Positions 1-12,600 are shown, counted from the stretch's first letter. The stretch is 64,000 nucleotides of DNA from Ailurus styani (GCA_002007465.1 LNAC01000378.1:1125166-1189165); one strand, 5' to 3'. The notes: a model not told the origin generated them from the letters alone. Numbers and translations: made by a program.

Positions 1-38
<38 letters not shown>
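1..38. repeat. (GT)n microsatellite at the window edge
   Basis: About 19 uninterrupted GT units up to position 38; it continues outside the window. Confidence 0.95.
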
Positions 39-39
<1 letters not shown>

Positions 40-138
40 GGGCGGTCGGTCGGCAACGAAAATGAAGAGTTGCTTGGGACATATGGAGTAGGGGTGCCAG
101 AGAGTCATAGTTTGGAAGATTTCCAGCAAATAGTTGTC

Positions 139-199
139 TTTATGGATCTGGAGTCTGGGGAAGCAGAGGCTTTAACCCACTGAGCCACCCAGGCGCCCT
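139..199 (-). mobile_element. CAN-SINE fragment, antisense
   Basis: Ends with CTTTAACCCACTGAGCCACC and CAGGCGCCC, the antisense 5' end of SINEC; only the tRNA-derived part is present. Confidence 0.85.
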
Positions 200-1230
200 G
201 TCAATTTTTTCATTTCTTTCCACGAAGCTCATACTGATGTATAAGCTGAGGAAAGGTGGTTTGTGTTTAAGGAGTTTTTTAAATGATTCATAGATGAACT
301 GCATCTCTTCTAGAAACAAAACTGTCCATTTCAAGTTTAAACCTCACAGCCATTCAACCTCGTGGGACATCTATAAAGTTGAATCAGGCATCAAAGGAAA
401 AGACTCCTGTGATCTCTCTCTGCTTATGATTGGGTCAGACGTGTGTCACTGAGGTCACTGAAATAGTCGGTGATTCTGACAGACTCAGTCACGGTAGCCT
501 TGGGTACCTCCCGTTCATTCAGGCCAACATTGCCCATTCCTTTGTGTTGCCTTAAAAACAAAACCAATCAACCCTGGCCCCGCGCAAACCCTCGCCCCGC
601 AGATCGCTGTGCACAGTTTCCTTCCCTTGAGCCTGTCGCTGACAAGAGCACTTTGTACTCTGGTAAATGCCCTTGGGGAGTGGCATTTTAAGTTTTAGAT
701 TCCACCGTGCTTTTGTCTGGGAGATAATTACTGCTGAAGCCCTGGGGGCAGCTTCTTCCCTCTGTTCAGGAGGAGCCTGGTTTCAGAGGCCTTGTGGAAC
801 CACCAATCTACTACTGTAGAAAGTTCAGAAATAGAGTATTTGAGTATGTCGCGCACGCATGCACACGCACGCATATGCACGCACACGCATGCGCACAACT
901 CCTTTCAACATGAGCTTGAGGCTGAAGGTAGAGTAGGTTTTGTGACCATGAGGATAAAAGCCTCTCACCAAGGATGATGGACCTGGGCGGTGGTGACATT
1001 ATGAACCCATCGGTCCCAGTCCTGCTTGCGTACCTCTCGATTTCTTGTTACATGAGAAAAATAAAGCCTAATTTGGACAAAGGTATTTTTCCTAAAGATT
1101 TTGTTTCATGAAAAACACATGTATGAATAAATTAGTCATGATATAAGCTACAGAGGCTTTAAGGGCCTTTGTTCCTCGGTGTGAGTCAGATACGTTATAA
1201 ATAAGAAAATTAGCCACTGATACAATTTTC

Positions 1231-1445
1231 TTTTTTCTTTTTTTTTAAGATTATTTATTTATTTATTTGAGAGAGAGAGAGAGAGAGAGAGAGATCACAA
1301 GTAGGCAGAGGCAGGCAGAGAGAGAGAGGAGGAAACAGGCTCCCCGCTGAGCAGGGAGCCCGATGCGGGCCTCGATCCCAGGACCCTGAGATCATGACCT
1401 GAGCCGAAGGTAGAGGTTTTAACCCACTGAGCCACCCAGGCGCCC
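1231..1445 (-). mobile_element. CAN-SINE, antisense, full length
   Basis: Poly-T/TTTATTTA head, GAGA-rich body, tRNA-like part ending AGGCGCCC. The flanking repeat CCACTGATACAATTTTC occurs at 1214-1230 and 1448-1464. Confidence 0.95.
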
Positions 1446-2169
1446 ATCCACTGATACAATTTTCAGTCCTTTACTTAAAAATCAGTGGTGACCTATAAAT
1501 TAACATTTTTTTTATACCTTCGAGAAATTTATGCCAGTGCATCAGGAACATGGTGAATTTTATCTCTTTTTCATTTTTGTCTTTGTTACTTAGGGAAAAG
1601 CTAAGGGTTCTTTCGGGACTTGGCGTTAAAATTTTCCTGGCAACATTTCCATGCCAAGGAAGTATTGAAGCAAATATGATCAGAACAGATATTTTAAGCA
1701 GATTCTGTCTTCTGCCACTGGTTCGTGAAAGGGTCATTAAATCCTTCTTCTAAAACTTCTTTTGCAGGTAAATATAGATCTCAAATGAGGAGATTAGGTA
1801 GCATTCTAATTAAATTTGTATTAAGGCAGATTAAGAAATGGCTCTTCCTACTGATTGTAAACCAAGACTAGATTTGAGCTTTATATTTGGATTTCCTGTT
1901 GTAGTCCCCTGGGTATGTCACATGGATGTTTCGTATCCAGAGAAACTAGTTGTCACTAGATATCTTTTTGTCCAGTCCTCACCACAGGCAATAGGATCCG
2001 GGACAGCAGCAAGGGAGGGGAAGGGGCCAGAGGTTAATTGGAAAGGGATCTTTACATCAGGATTACGAAGGTTTCTTAGGGCTCTGTCTGTCTGGTACTG
2101 CTGCTGTTTGAGTTCTCGTATGCCAGATAACCCATTTGAATCTTCTCTACGCTAATTGATGTCAGTGAT

Positions 2170-3060
2170 GGGGCTGAATTGAGGAAGAGTTGGTGAGAGA
2201 GACCACCTTGCCTTGTTCCCGATCTTAGCGGCGTGCGCTCAGCCTTCCATCTCGCACCATTCCTGTAGATGCTGTCTGTGGCTTTTGGGTAGAAGTTCTT
2301 TATTGAGTTGAAGGAGTTCTACCTCATTCCTGTTTTGAGGGGCCAGGGAGGGTGGGAGTTTTTTTCCCCTTGAATGAGTGTTGAGTTTTGTCAAGTGCTT
2401 TTTCCACATTGGTTGATACTATCATGTGATGTTTCCTTTTAGACTCTTGATACTGTGGGTCACATTGATTGATTTTTGAATAGTTAACCAACCTTGCATC
2501 CCTGGGATGAATTCCGTGGTCTACAGTGCTTTAAAAATATTGCTGAATTTTATTTGCTAACATTTTGTTAAGGTGTTCTGCATCTATATTCATGAGGGCC
2601 ATTTGTCTGCAGTTTTCTTTTTTTAGACTCTCTGTCTGGCTTCGGGATTGGTGTGATAGTGACTTCATGAAATGAGTTGGAAGGTTATCCCTCCTTTCAT
2701 TTTCTCTAAGAGATCGTGAAGAATTGCTATTGCCTCTGCCTGAAACATTTGATGGCATTCTCCACTGAAACCATACAGGCCTGGAGAGTTCTTTTTCACG
2801 AGTTTTAAATTTAGTAATTCAATTTCCCTAATAGTTACAAGGCTCTTCAAATGATCCATTTCCTATTGGGTGAGTTGTGATAGTTCTTGTTTTCAAGAGT
2901 ATTGCTTTATCATCTTTTTGATATCTCTAGGGGCTGTAGTGATACCCTGTTTGACTCCTGATATGGTAATTTGTGTCTTCTCTCTTTTTTTTTTCCTCTC
3001 AGTCTTGCTAGAGGTTTGACAATTTTACTGATCTTACCAAAGCACCAGCTCTGTCTTCAC
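2170..3060 (-). mobile_element. Old L1 (ORF2 region), antisense
   Basis: Antisense LINE-1 ORF2-like text (TTCTTTATTGAGTTGAAGGA; TATCCCTCCTTTCATTTTCT), diverged and with stops in all frames. Strand assigned from remembered L1 consensus. Confidence 0.75.
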
Positions 3061-3446
3061 ATCACGTTCGGCCACCCAGGAATCTCCAGACCGGCCACTT
3101 CCTTCCTTTCAATTCACGTCTCTCCATTCTACTTGACATAGTTAACATTTTCTTTCAACTGCCAGCACCCATTCCTGTGGCCCTTCCTTCCCTCTTCTAT
3201 TTCTTGGCAGGCTCTCTGTTACTGTTTACCCTCCCTTTCGGCGTGGCTTTCGGAAGGTGACCACATCTTGCTGGTATCTCTAGAAAGTTTTGTTTTTATC
3301 AAGAGTGGCTTACATCATCATTGCACAAAATTTCTGTGAGTTGTCGGTAGAATCATTATCACTACACTGTAGAAAACTTGCTTCATAAAAAACTCAGAAG
3401 AACCCGGTAGCGGTCACTTTCGAGTATGTCTAAGAGTATAACACCT

Positions 3447-3664
3447 GGGGCACCTGGGTGGCTCAGTCATTAAGTGTCTGCCTTTGGCTCAGGTCACGAT
3501 CCCAGGGTCCTGGGATCGAGCCCTGCATTGGGCTCCACACTCTGCGGGAAAGCCTGCTCTGCCTCTCCCACTCCCCCTGCTGGTGTTCCCTCTCTCACTG
3601 TGTCTCTCTCAAATAAATAAATAAAATCTTAAAAAATAAAATAAAATAAATAAAAATTAAAAAA
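3447..3664 (+). mobile_element. CAN-SINE, sense
   Basis: GGGGCACCTGGGTGGCTCAG start, CT-rich middle, long A-rich tail; flanked by TAAGAGTA-type repeats. Confidence 0.95.
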
Positions 3665-3849
3665 TAAGAGTAAACAGCATGGCAGACTGGAAGGCACAGC
3701 ACACTTGGCAGTACAGTACCTGGTTCAAGTCCTGACTCAGCCCCTGACAATTTCAAATATAGGCAAGGTGCCTCTGCATTGCCCAGTTAGGCCTCGTGAA
3801 GGCACCAGGTAGATCTAAGCTCTTGAAATAGCATAAAGCTCCCAGAAAC

Positions 3850-4350
3850 TGGCTATGCCCCACTTGTCATCACTTGCAAGTGACAGAATTGGCCCAGATT
3901 GCTGCCTTTTTGTCTTATGTTCACTCTACCCAGCACAGCCCAGCTGGACGATTCACTGTCACAGGAACAGTCCTTCCTTGAGCATTGCTGTTTCTACAAC
4001 TGTGCTTCTGGAATCTTCCCTGCCTGGAAAACTCTTCTGCTGTTTTCTCTCCTGGTTTGAAATCTCACCACCGTCCAGGACTAGATCAAATTCCCCCATG
4101 GGGTGCCTGGGTGGCTCAGTCAGTTAAGTATCTGCCCTCAGCTCAGGTCATGATGCCAGGGTCCTGGGATTGAGCCCCACATCGGGCTCCCTGTTCAGCA
4201 GGGAGTCTGCTTCTCCCTCTCCCCCTCCCCCCTACTTGTATGCTCTCTTTCGCTTGCTCTGTCTCTCTCAGATAAATAAATAAAATCTTAAAAAAAAGAG
4301 TGCCCCCTGCCCAGCGAAGTCTTCTCTGACCATCCCAGTTCAAACCGATG
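3850..4350 (+). repeat. L2 fragment split by a SINE
   Basis: CTTCCCTGCCTGGAAAACTC and, after the SINE, AGCGAAGTCTTCTCTGACCA match the 3' part of LINE L2; very diverged. Confidence 0.6.
4100..4298 (+). mobile_element. CAN-SINE, sense
   Basis: GGGTGCCTGGGTGGCTCAGT start and AATAAATAAAATCTTAAAAA tail, inserted in the L2 fragment. Confidence 0.95.
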
Positions 4351-4434
4351 GTTTCTGTGAACTCCCATAGGAATCACTGCCAGTGCCATGACCCGAAGCC
4401 TTCAGTAGCTTTCTCTCTGGACATCATATGGGTT

Positions 4435-4640
4435 AGGAGTGCAGGCTGGTCTTCAGGCTCATACCTGGGCTTCAGTCTTGGCTCTCCCGTTCCCACATAT
4501 GTGCCCTTGGGCAACTGACTTCATCTCCCCGACCTCAGTGACCTCTTCTGCAAAATGAGATCCTCTCTGCCTGACAGGGCTGTTGTAAGGATCAAATAAA
4601 ATGTCTTAAAAACTATTAAGTGCCAAATAAATATAAAGGA
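4435..4640 (+). repeat. MIR, sense
   Basis: CCCTTGGGCAACTGACTTCA ... CTCTTCTGCAAAATGAGATC ... AGGGCTGTTGTAAGGATCAA follow the MIR core in order. Confidence 0.8.
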
Positions 4641-4648
4641 TATTTTTT

Positions 4649-4740
4649 AAAATTAATGCTCAGTTAATTAACATAGAATGTATCACTGGTTTCAGAGGTA
4701 GCGGTCATCTTATATAATACCCAGTGCTCATTACATCACG
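4649..4740 (-). mobile_element. Very short L1 3' fragment, antisense
   Basis: Ninety-two bases of carnivore L1 3' end (ACCCAGTGCTCATTACATCA), flanked by TAAAGGATATTTTT at 4634 and again at 4741; a severely 5'-truncated insertion. Confidence 0.75.
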
Positions 4741-4827
4741 TAAAGGATATTTTTAATATAATAATTAAAAGTCAAGGTTAGATGAGAAAATATTCATGAA
4801 ATAACATTGTCCTAGGAGAATTACAGA

Positions 4828-4930
4828 GGAGCACCTGGCTGGCTCATTTGGTAGACTCTTGATCTTGGGATCTTGACTTTGAGCCCCACCCTGAGAATAG
4901 AGATTGCATAAAAAAATTTTTTTAAAAAAA
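4828..4930 (+). mobile_element. Short variant CAN-SINE, sense
   Basis: GAGCACCTGGCTGGCTCATT start without the long CT-rich region. TAGGAGAATTACA flanks it at 4813-4825 and 4937-4949, so the short form is the real insertion and not a fragment. Confidence 0.9.
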
Positions 4931-4976
4931 GGTTGTTAGGAGAATTACAAAACTAAGTAAAGTAAGAAAGATCCCT

Positions 4977-5020
4977 CTGTGTGTGTGTGTGTGTGTATGT
5001 GTGTGTGTGCGTGTGCGTGC
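4977..5020. repeat. (GT)n imperfect microsatellite
   Basis: GT repeats with TATG and GCGT interruptions, following TCCCTCT. Confidence 0.9.
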
Positions 5021-5752
5021 AAATACATATATAAAAAGAATGGGAGGGCATGCTTTATAATGTTACGCTGATGATGGTTAGCTCTGAGCGATGCGCTAAT
5101 CATTGGTTTTTATTTTCTTTTCTAAAATTTGCATTCTTTAGGGTGGGGCTGTAATAGATTTAAAACCAGAAAATACTTTTCAAAAAGAAAAATCAAGCAT
5201 GATGATATCTTATCATTTGGTTATTTATATATACTCCACCATACTTCAGAAAGAGTTTAAAGGAGCATATGATATAGCAAGATACAAATGGAGTATAAAG
5301 CAAAGTGAAGCAAAGGAGAAAATGAGGATAGGAAAGATCACCATCGTGTATTTGTCTTAAGTGTTTCCTTTTAAAGGAAGAATGTATCAGGATGTCTCTT
5401 AGTCATGAGTTTGAAAGGCAAGAGTAACTTTGTAAAAGAAAGCATTTTATCACTGAGTGTCATGATATTAAAATGATACATGAAAGAAACAAGAATTTCC
5501 TGTTAGTTTTCAGTGTGTTAGAGATTCTGATTATTTTATTTTTGGCACAGTAGAGGGCCCCAACAAAGGATGGTTGCTGTTCTCTATATTATAGTATACT
5601 CGTATAGTAACTTACGTATACAAATATATATATTTGGTTAGCGTTGGCTTTGCTTATCTGTTTTGAAGAAGTTGAGTGGAGAGACAGACTCCCAAACGGA
5701 GTATTAAAGTGTTGCAAATTCTTGCCCTGGCCCTGCCACTCATTAGCTAGGC

Positions 5753-5940
5753 CTTTTTTTTTTAAAATTTAAATTAGCCAACATATAGTACATCATTAGT
5801 TTTTTATGTAATCAATGATTCATCAGTTGCATGTAACACCCAGTGCTCATGACACCACGTGCCTTCCTTAATGCCCATCACCCAGTTTCCCCATCCCCCT
5901 GACCTCCCCTCCAGCAACCCTCAGTTTGTTTCCTGGAGTC
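5753..5940 (-). mobile_element. L1 3' end, antisense
   Basis: Poly-T, then ATTAGCCAACATATAGTACA and CACCCAGTTTCCCCATCCCC, the carnivore L1 3' UTR in antisense. Confidence 0.85.
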
Positions 5941-6096
5941 AACTCAGAGATTGAGGGGGCCTGAAGGAGATCTATCTTGGACCATCTAGAGTTTAGTAAA
6001 GTTATAGCTTCACTTGTTGAGGAATGCACATTTCCACTGATCCTTCCATTTGACAGTATTTATAGTAGGTGACAACGTTATAAAATGTTCCTCTTA

Positions 6097-6490
6097 AATA
6101 CTATGCAGCCATCAAAAGAAATGAAATCTTGCTGTTTGCAACAATGTGGTTGGAACTAGGTGGTATTAGGCTAAGCGAAATAAGTCAATAAGAGAAAGAC
6201 AATTATCATATGATCTCTCTGATATGAGGAGTTTGAGGGACAGGGCGGGGGGTCGGGCGGGTAGGAAGGGAAAAAATGAAACAAGATGTGATCAGGAAGG
6301 AGACAAACCATGAGACTCAATCTCACGAAACAAACTGAGGGTTAGTGGGGGGTGGGAGGGTAGGGATAGGGTGGCTGCGTTATGGACACTGGGGAGGGTT
6401 TGTGCTATGGTGAGTGCTGTGAAAGGTGTAAGCCTGATGATTCACAGACCTGTACCCCTGGGGCAAATAATAAAAATTAAAAAAAAATAA
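6097..6490 (+). mobile_element. Young 5'-truncated L1, sense, next to an ARHGEF6 exon
   Basis: Starts in ORF2 (ATGCAGCCATCAAAAGAAAT), continues through the G-rich 3' UTR and ends in an A-rich tail. The 16-bp direct repeat TAAAATGTTCCTCTTA occurs at 6081-6096 and 6491-6506. The exon starts at 6549. Confidence 0.93.
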
Positions 6491-6548
6491 TAAAATGTTC
6501 CTCTTAGCCTTGTATGTTATTAACATAATTTAAATTTCTTTTTTACAG

Positions 6549-6619
6549 AGAGACCTCTCTCCCCCAAGGCTGTCAAAGGATTCGAACCTACTCCGCTTAC
6601 CAAGAACTATTATACTGTG
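6549..6619 (+). CDS. ARHGEF6: ARHGEF6 coding exon 1 of window: SH3-DH linker and start of DH
   Basis: The exon is 71 nt, preceded by TTTTTTACAG and followed by GTGAGT. It enters with 2 nt completing a split codon (residue about 222) and then gives 23 codons, from [10 protein letters not shown] to KNYYTV (about 223-245), ending in phase 0. It carries the short basic linker after the SH3 domain and the first residues of the DH domain. A 5'-truncated L1 with its target-site duplication ends only 42 bp upstream, so the branch-point and pyrimidine region is unusually short and sits directly against a repeat. The next exon is 15.5 kb away. Confidence 0.95.
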
Positions 6620-9600
6620 GTGAGTGTTCAGATCATAACCAAAGAATTTCTTGCCTGTCTATATGGAACCTTTTCACTGGCTGAGCCACCGATGTGTTGA
6701 GGTAAAGTATTCTAAGGGTCTAATGTCAGCGGTGCCGCAGTGGAACTCTTTTGCTTGTAGGCCTTGAACTGATGGCTAGAAGTTTTGCCTCCACTGTACT
6801 CAAAGATTCAAAGGTAGCACAAAGATTGAGAGCAAAGAGGGCGCCTGGGTGGCTCAGTGGATTAAAGCCTCTGCTTTCGGCTCAGGTCATGATCTCAGCG
6901 TCCTGGGATCGAGGCCCGCATCGGGCTCTCTGCTCGGCAGGGGGCCTGCTTCCTCCTCTCCCTGTCTCTCTGCCTGCCTCTCTGCCTACTTGTAATCTCT
7001 CTCTCTGTGTCAAATAAATAAATAAAATCTTTAAAAAAAAAAGATTGAGGGCAAAGAGAAATCAGTTCACATGTAGGCATTATGGGGAAATTCAGCAGGT
7101 AGATGTAGCCTTACCAGATATTTAGAAGGTGAATTCCCAAGTTCCTCTAAGCAATACTTTTTATGTGATTGCATACTGTGATTTTATTTTAGAACCAATC
7201 AATCTGTTAGGATGTCCTGGGAAATATTATCAGCCTTGTGTTCGAGGGGAGCCGGAAGGGAAGACTGCCCTTTGGCACAGATGGAGGAATGAAATGGTTC
7301 TGGCTTGAACACAGATATGTCAAAATCTATTAGCTATAAACAGGGCATGTGCAATATTCAAAATAAGTTCCCATTTCAAAAAAAAATCATGTTATTCTCC
7401 TTAATCTTCTCTCTGCTTTCCTTCATGTCTCCTTTCCAGACTGGCCCAATCACTAATGAAATGGTGAAGTCCTCATAACCCCCAAGTTTTCCTGTATCGT
7501 AGCTTTGTCATGGTCCTCCAGCTTGGCTGAAAGAGTGTCACTTTTCACCCAGTATTGCATGTGCGTTTGGATGGCATACTCCTTTCATTCTGCACATGGA
7601 TAGTTTTTAAACATCTCTAGACATTGCATTTCACAAGACAGAATTATGCTCTTCACTGAATTTGCTCCATAATGATGACATGAACAGTAGTTGGTGTGAA
7701 AACTCAGGAAGGAGCTTCGTAGGTGACATGGACAGTAATCACAGGGGACAATTTTATCACTATTTTTCTTCTTACATTTCTGAGGTTAAAATATATCACC
7801 CAAGAGAGCTGGGTCCCCTTCTCCCTTCCTCTGTGAGCATTTCTTTTAGCTTCCAGGTGACCCCCAGTGATTTAATTTTTTTAAAGATTTTATTTATGTA
7901 TTTGAGAGAGAGGAAAAGAGAGCGAGAGAGCGTGAGCCAGAGAAGGGGCAGGAGGGTTGGAGGGGGGGGGAATCTTAAGCAGACTCTGCACTGAGCACAG
8001 AGCCCAACAGTTCCATCTCACAACCCTGAGATCATGACCTGAGCCAAAACCAAGAGTCAGACATTTAACTGACTGAGCCACCTCAGCCACCCTATCCCAG
8101 TGATATGATTTTGTTTAAATATTTATTTATTAGTGAGGGGGAGAGCATGCATGGGTGCACAAGTGAGGAGAGGGGCAAAGGGAGAGGGAGAGAGAGAGAA
8201 GTAGACCCCCCGCTGAGCATGGAGCCTGACACAGGGCTCAATCTCACGGCCCTGAGACCATGACCTGAGCTGAAATCAAGAGTCAGATGCCTAACTGACC
8301 GAGCCACCCAGGTACCCTGCGCCGCACCCCCCCCCTCCCCGTGATTTAATTTTTAAAGAAAGGATGCGGTCAAATAGTGCATGAAAATATTACCATAGCT
8401 ACTTCTCCCTGCTTTGGAGCTATCTCTGCCTCTGCTGATTCTACCAATTTATTATTTCAAGTTTTTAATTGAAATTCCAGTTACTGAACCTACAGTGTAG
8501 TATTAGTTTCAGATGTACAGTTTAGTGAGTCAGCACTGGCATACATCACTCAGTCCACATCACAAGCGTCCTCCTTCATCCCCCGCCCCGTTCCCCCCAC
8601 CCCCACCCGCCTCCCCTGTGGTGACCAGCAGTGTGTTCTCTGTGGTCAAGAGTCTGTTTCTTGCTTTGCCTCTCTCTCTTTTTTTCACTTTGCTCATTTG
8701 TTTTGTTTCTTAAATTTCACATATGAGTGAGAGCATATGGTATTTGTCTTTCTCTGTCTTTCTCTCTCTCACTTAACATAATGCTCTCTAGCTCCATCCA
8801 TGTTGTTGCAAATGGCAAGGTTTCATTCTTTTTTGTGGCTGAATAATATTCCTGTGTGCATGTGTGTGTGTGTGCGTGTGTGTGTCAAACAGTTAAAAAT
8901 AGAACTACCTTATGATCCAGCAACCACACTATTGGGTATTTACCCAAAGAATATGAAACACTAATTCCGCTTAACTGACTGAGCCACCCAGGCTCCCCTA
9001 ACCCCTGTGACTCTTAGGAGCCTTATGTAAATCTGATATACCAGTTCCTGCAGTTTGTATCTCCCACCTCCTGTTGGAGTTCATGTGCACTGCTGCTAGT
9101 TCCTTGCTGCTGTATAAACAATTCTGAAGTGAAGCTTTCATACATAGGACTTTGGCAAACTATATAAAGATGTGTAGAGTGGATTCCTAGAAGGTAAATT
9201 GTCCAAAGGCCTGAGAACCAGAAGAGCCAGTGGTGTAAGTTCTAGTCCAGGGGTAGGAGAAGACTGATGTTCCAGCTCAAGAAGTCAGGCAGAGAGAATG
9301 ATTCTCCCTTCCTCTACCTTTTTGTTCTCTTCACGCTCTCCACAGATTCGGTGATGCCCACCCACACCAGGGTGGACAGTCTGCTTTACTCACTCTACCA
9401 GTTGAAAGGCTCATCTTATCTGGAATCACACCCACAGACACACCCAGAAATAATGTTGAAGTTGGGAACCTTGTGACCCAGTGAAGTGACATGTAAAATT
9501 AACCATCACTGGGCGCCCGGGTGGCTCCAGTGGTTAAGCATCTGCCTTCGGCTCAGGTTATGATCTCTGGGTCCTGGGATGGAGCCCCGTGTTGGGTGCC

Positions 9601-12600
9601 TGGCTCAGCAGGGTGTCTGCTTCTCCCTCTGCCTCCCCCCACTCCGCTCATGCACTCTCTCTGTCTCTGTCTATCTCAAATGAATAAATAAAATCTTTTG
9701 AAAAATAAATTAACCATGCATCCTATTAACTCGGGCAGGATAGAGACTTCTTGAATTGGCAAGTCTGTGGCTATCATCTCCCCCTTTTCAAGTCTCCAAG
9801 GGATCGTCTGCTGATTTCTGCCCCACTCAGGCCTTGGTGCAATTCTGGTGGCACCTCAGTGTGTCTGGCTGAGCCACTCCTGGCCTCTTGTTCTGAATAG
9901 TGTTGAGCATCCTTCAGGGCTGTGGCAGCCCAGAGGAGGCTTATGGTGCCCCTGACCTTGGTTCCTTCTGTGTTCTCAAATACACTGCCATTTGTTGGAC
10001 TTTTTTTACCATTGCAAAATAGTATATCATTTTTCTATTCATTGTTTTTCTGATAATCTTATCGTGCTCCTTGGTTTTCGTTGCCCATTATAACTTGAGG
10101 TTATGTGCCAGGAAGTATTTAAAAATGAAGAGCAACAGCAACAATAGCAATGAGAAAAGAAAATGGCAAAAATATATGGGGAGGGATATTAATTAGCTTG
10201 GTTGTGGTGATCATTTTGCCATGTGTACCTGTTCTCAAAATATCAAGTTATATACCTCCAGTGTATATACTTTTTATTTGTCAGTTGTACCTCAGTAAAA
10301 CTCAAAAAATAAAGACCAGAGAAAGCAATCTAAGTGGCTTCATTATCAGGTTTAATTTGCATGCAACCCCTGGGTCTTCGCACCCGTGGCCCCGTTGGGA
10401 AGGCAGGACAGACGTGATCGTGTAAGCCACATGGCAGAGAATGATGGAAAGTTACAGAATGTCCTAAGATGGGCTTTCAAAATGTGGTTGAGGGATCCTG
10501 CCTCCGAAGCCCCCAGGAAGCTTGTTAAACATGCAGCTGTCTGGGCCCCACACCTGACTTGCTATACCTCAGAATCTCTGGCCCCAGATCGCGGGAAACC
10601 ACATTTTTAATGCCTTCAGCCGCTTCCTCGCCCCTTCCGCCACACACCCCCCACAGGTGAGTCTGAAGCTCACTAAGCTGATGTTGGAGAACCAATAAAG
10701 GGAAAGGGTCCAGGGGAAGATGGGATTCAAGACTAAGTCAAGACTTAGATAAGCAGAGAGGAGCTGGAAGGGGGTTCAGGCAGGGTGGGGGTGGCGGGGG
10801 CACTGTCTGGGCACAGCCCCCCGGGCGAGAGTGTGCACGCCGGTGGTCTGTCCCCGCAGGTGGACCGCGCTCTCTCCTTCGCCCATCGACACGCCCCTGG
10901 AAGGGGCAGAGTTTTATCCACTGCAGCCGTTGGAGCACCCAGGAAGGATGGTGTCCTTTGCACTGCCGCACGCCGGGGTCCAAATGTCCAATCCCAGCCG
11001 CGAGCGTTGGTCTGCAGAAAAATACCAGCAGTGATGGCCAGCCTTATTTTTTTCCCTGACTTTCTTCCACTGCATTGTAACTTGTGGCAGATGCCTAAAG
11101 GGTGTGTCTTAAAGAGCCTGCATCCGGTAGGAAAGGTGGGAAGTGGGTGGCATTCGAGAGCAGAAAAATCCCAGGAAACCTCCTGCAATTTCTGCTCTCC
11201 CCACCCACCTTCTCCTTACCCCATTTTCTCTCTTACTCATCTATCTTCCCACTTGCTCCCACCCTGAATTTTCTCTCCCTTTCTCTCGTGCTTACCCACC
11301 TGCCCCCACCTTTTTAAGACTTTATTTTAGAGAGAAGTTTGGGGTTCACAGCAAAATTGAGCAGAAGGTACAGAGATTTCTCATCTCACCCCCGGCAGCC
11401 ACACACATGCACAGCCTCGCCCACTACTGGCCTCTCCCAGCAGAGTAGGGATTGGTGACAACTGCAGAATCGTTATCATCTAATGTCCATAGTTTACATT
11501 AGGATTCACTCTTGGTGCGGTATGTTCTTTGGGTTTGGGCAAACGCATAATGGCATGTATCCGTCATTAGCGGATCGTACAGAGTATTTTTATTGCCCTG
11601 AAAGTCGTCTGTGCACCTTCGCTTTTTTAATCTACTGACCTGAACTGCTTTGTACATGTACCCATTTACTCCTTCTCCATATCCCCTGTACTTTTTCACC
11701 TACCCCCTTCCTGCCTTACTCATCCATATGCAGTTGAGCCTTGAACAACTCAGGGGTTAGGGGCACTGACCCCCTAACCCCCTAAAATCCATGTATAGCT
11801 TTCGACTCCCCAAGAACTTAACCAATAGCCTGCTGTTCACCGGAAGCCTCACCCGTAACACGAACAGCTGATTACCACCCATTGTATGTCATGTGTGTTA
11901 CATGCGGTGCTCCCACAAGAAAGTAAGCTAGAGAAAAGGAAATATTAAGAAAATCGTAAGGAAGAAAAAAATACCTTTACAATACTGCACTGTATTTATT
12001 AAAGACAATTCGCATCTAAGTGGGCCTGTGCGATTCCAACCTATGTGGTTCAAGGGTCAGCTGTTCATCGTCTATCTGGAGGTGGAGGCTGGAGGTGGAG
12101 GTGGTGACAGGATTGGCTGAGTCTGTTGATAGGGAGAGAGTTCTGCTTGTTTCCGGAAAGCCAAGGACCTGGAGGTATGTCACCAGTCACTGCAGTCCTG
12201 TGTAAGCCAGAAGGCTCTACTGGCATACAAGATGGCGCCTTCTTCCATTCCGTAGGGCCTTGTCAACATGACCTCATTTTTACAGGCATCGTAATTATCT
12301 CAGAATTCCTATAATGTGATGTCTTGGCTTTGATTTAAGGTTTCCCGAGGCCATTAAAGTCCTCCTTGGTCGTGGGACATCTCTCTGTTTTCAGCCTTTG
12401 TTTATGCATTTTCTCCTCTTAAAAGAATTCCTTTATACTCTATGACTCTTTCCCTTTGGAAGAAACAGTTATAAAAATGAACTCACTCTCAAGCCTTTCC
12501 AGGAAACGTGGGAAATATATTTTACTGGAAAATCAATAGCCCGGGATGGAGGCACAAAAGGCCTCCACCTCTTTATCTCTGACTTCTCACCATCTGTCTT

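Noticed and set aside
1838..2155. 105-codon + ORF in the upstream intron as an SH3 or CH exon
   Set aside because: The translation does not contain SH3 or CH motifs of PIX proteins.
3447..3520. tRNA-like promoter boxes in SINE heads as tRNA genes
   Set aside because: They are tRNA-derived SINE heads without a foldable complete tRNA.
10745..11267. Overlapping ORFs on both strands in a GC-rich stretch
   Set aside because: Long frames on both strands are expected at high GC; no family recognised and no exon signals.
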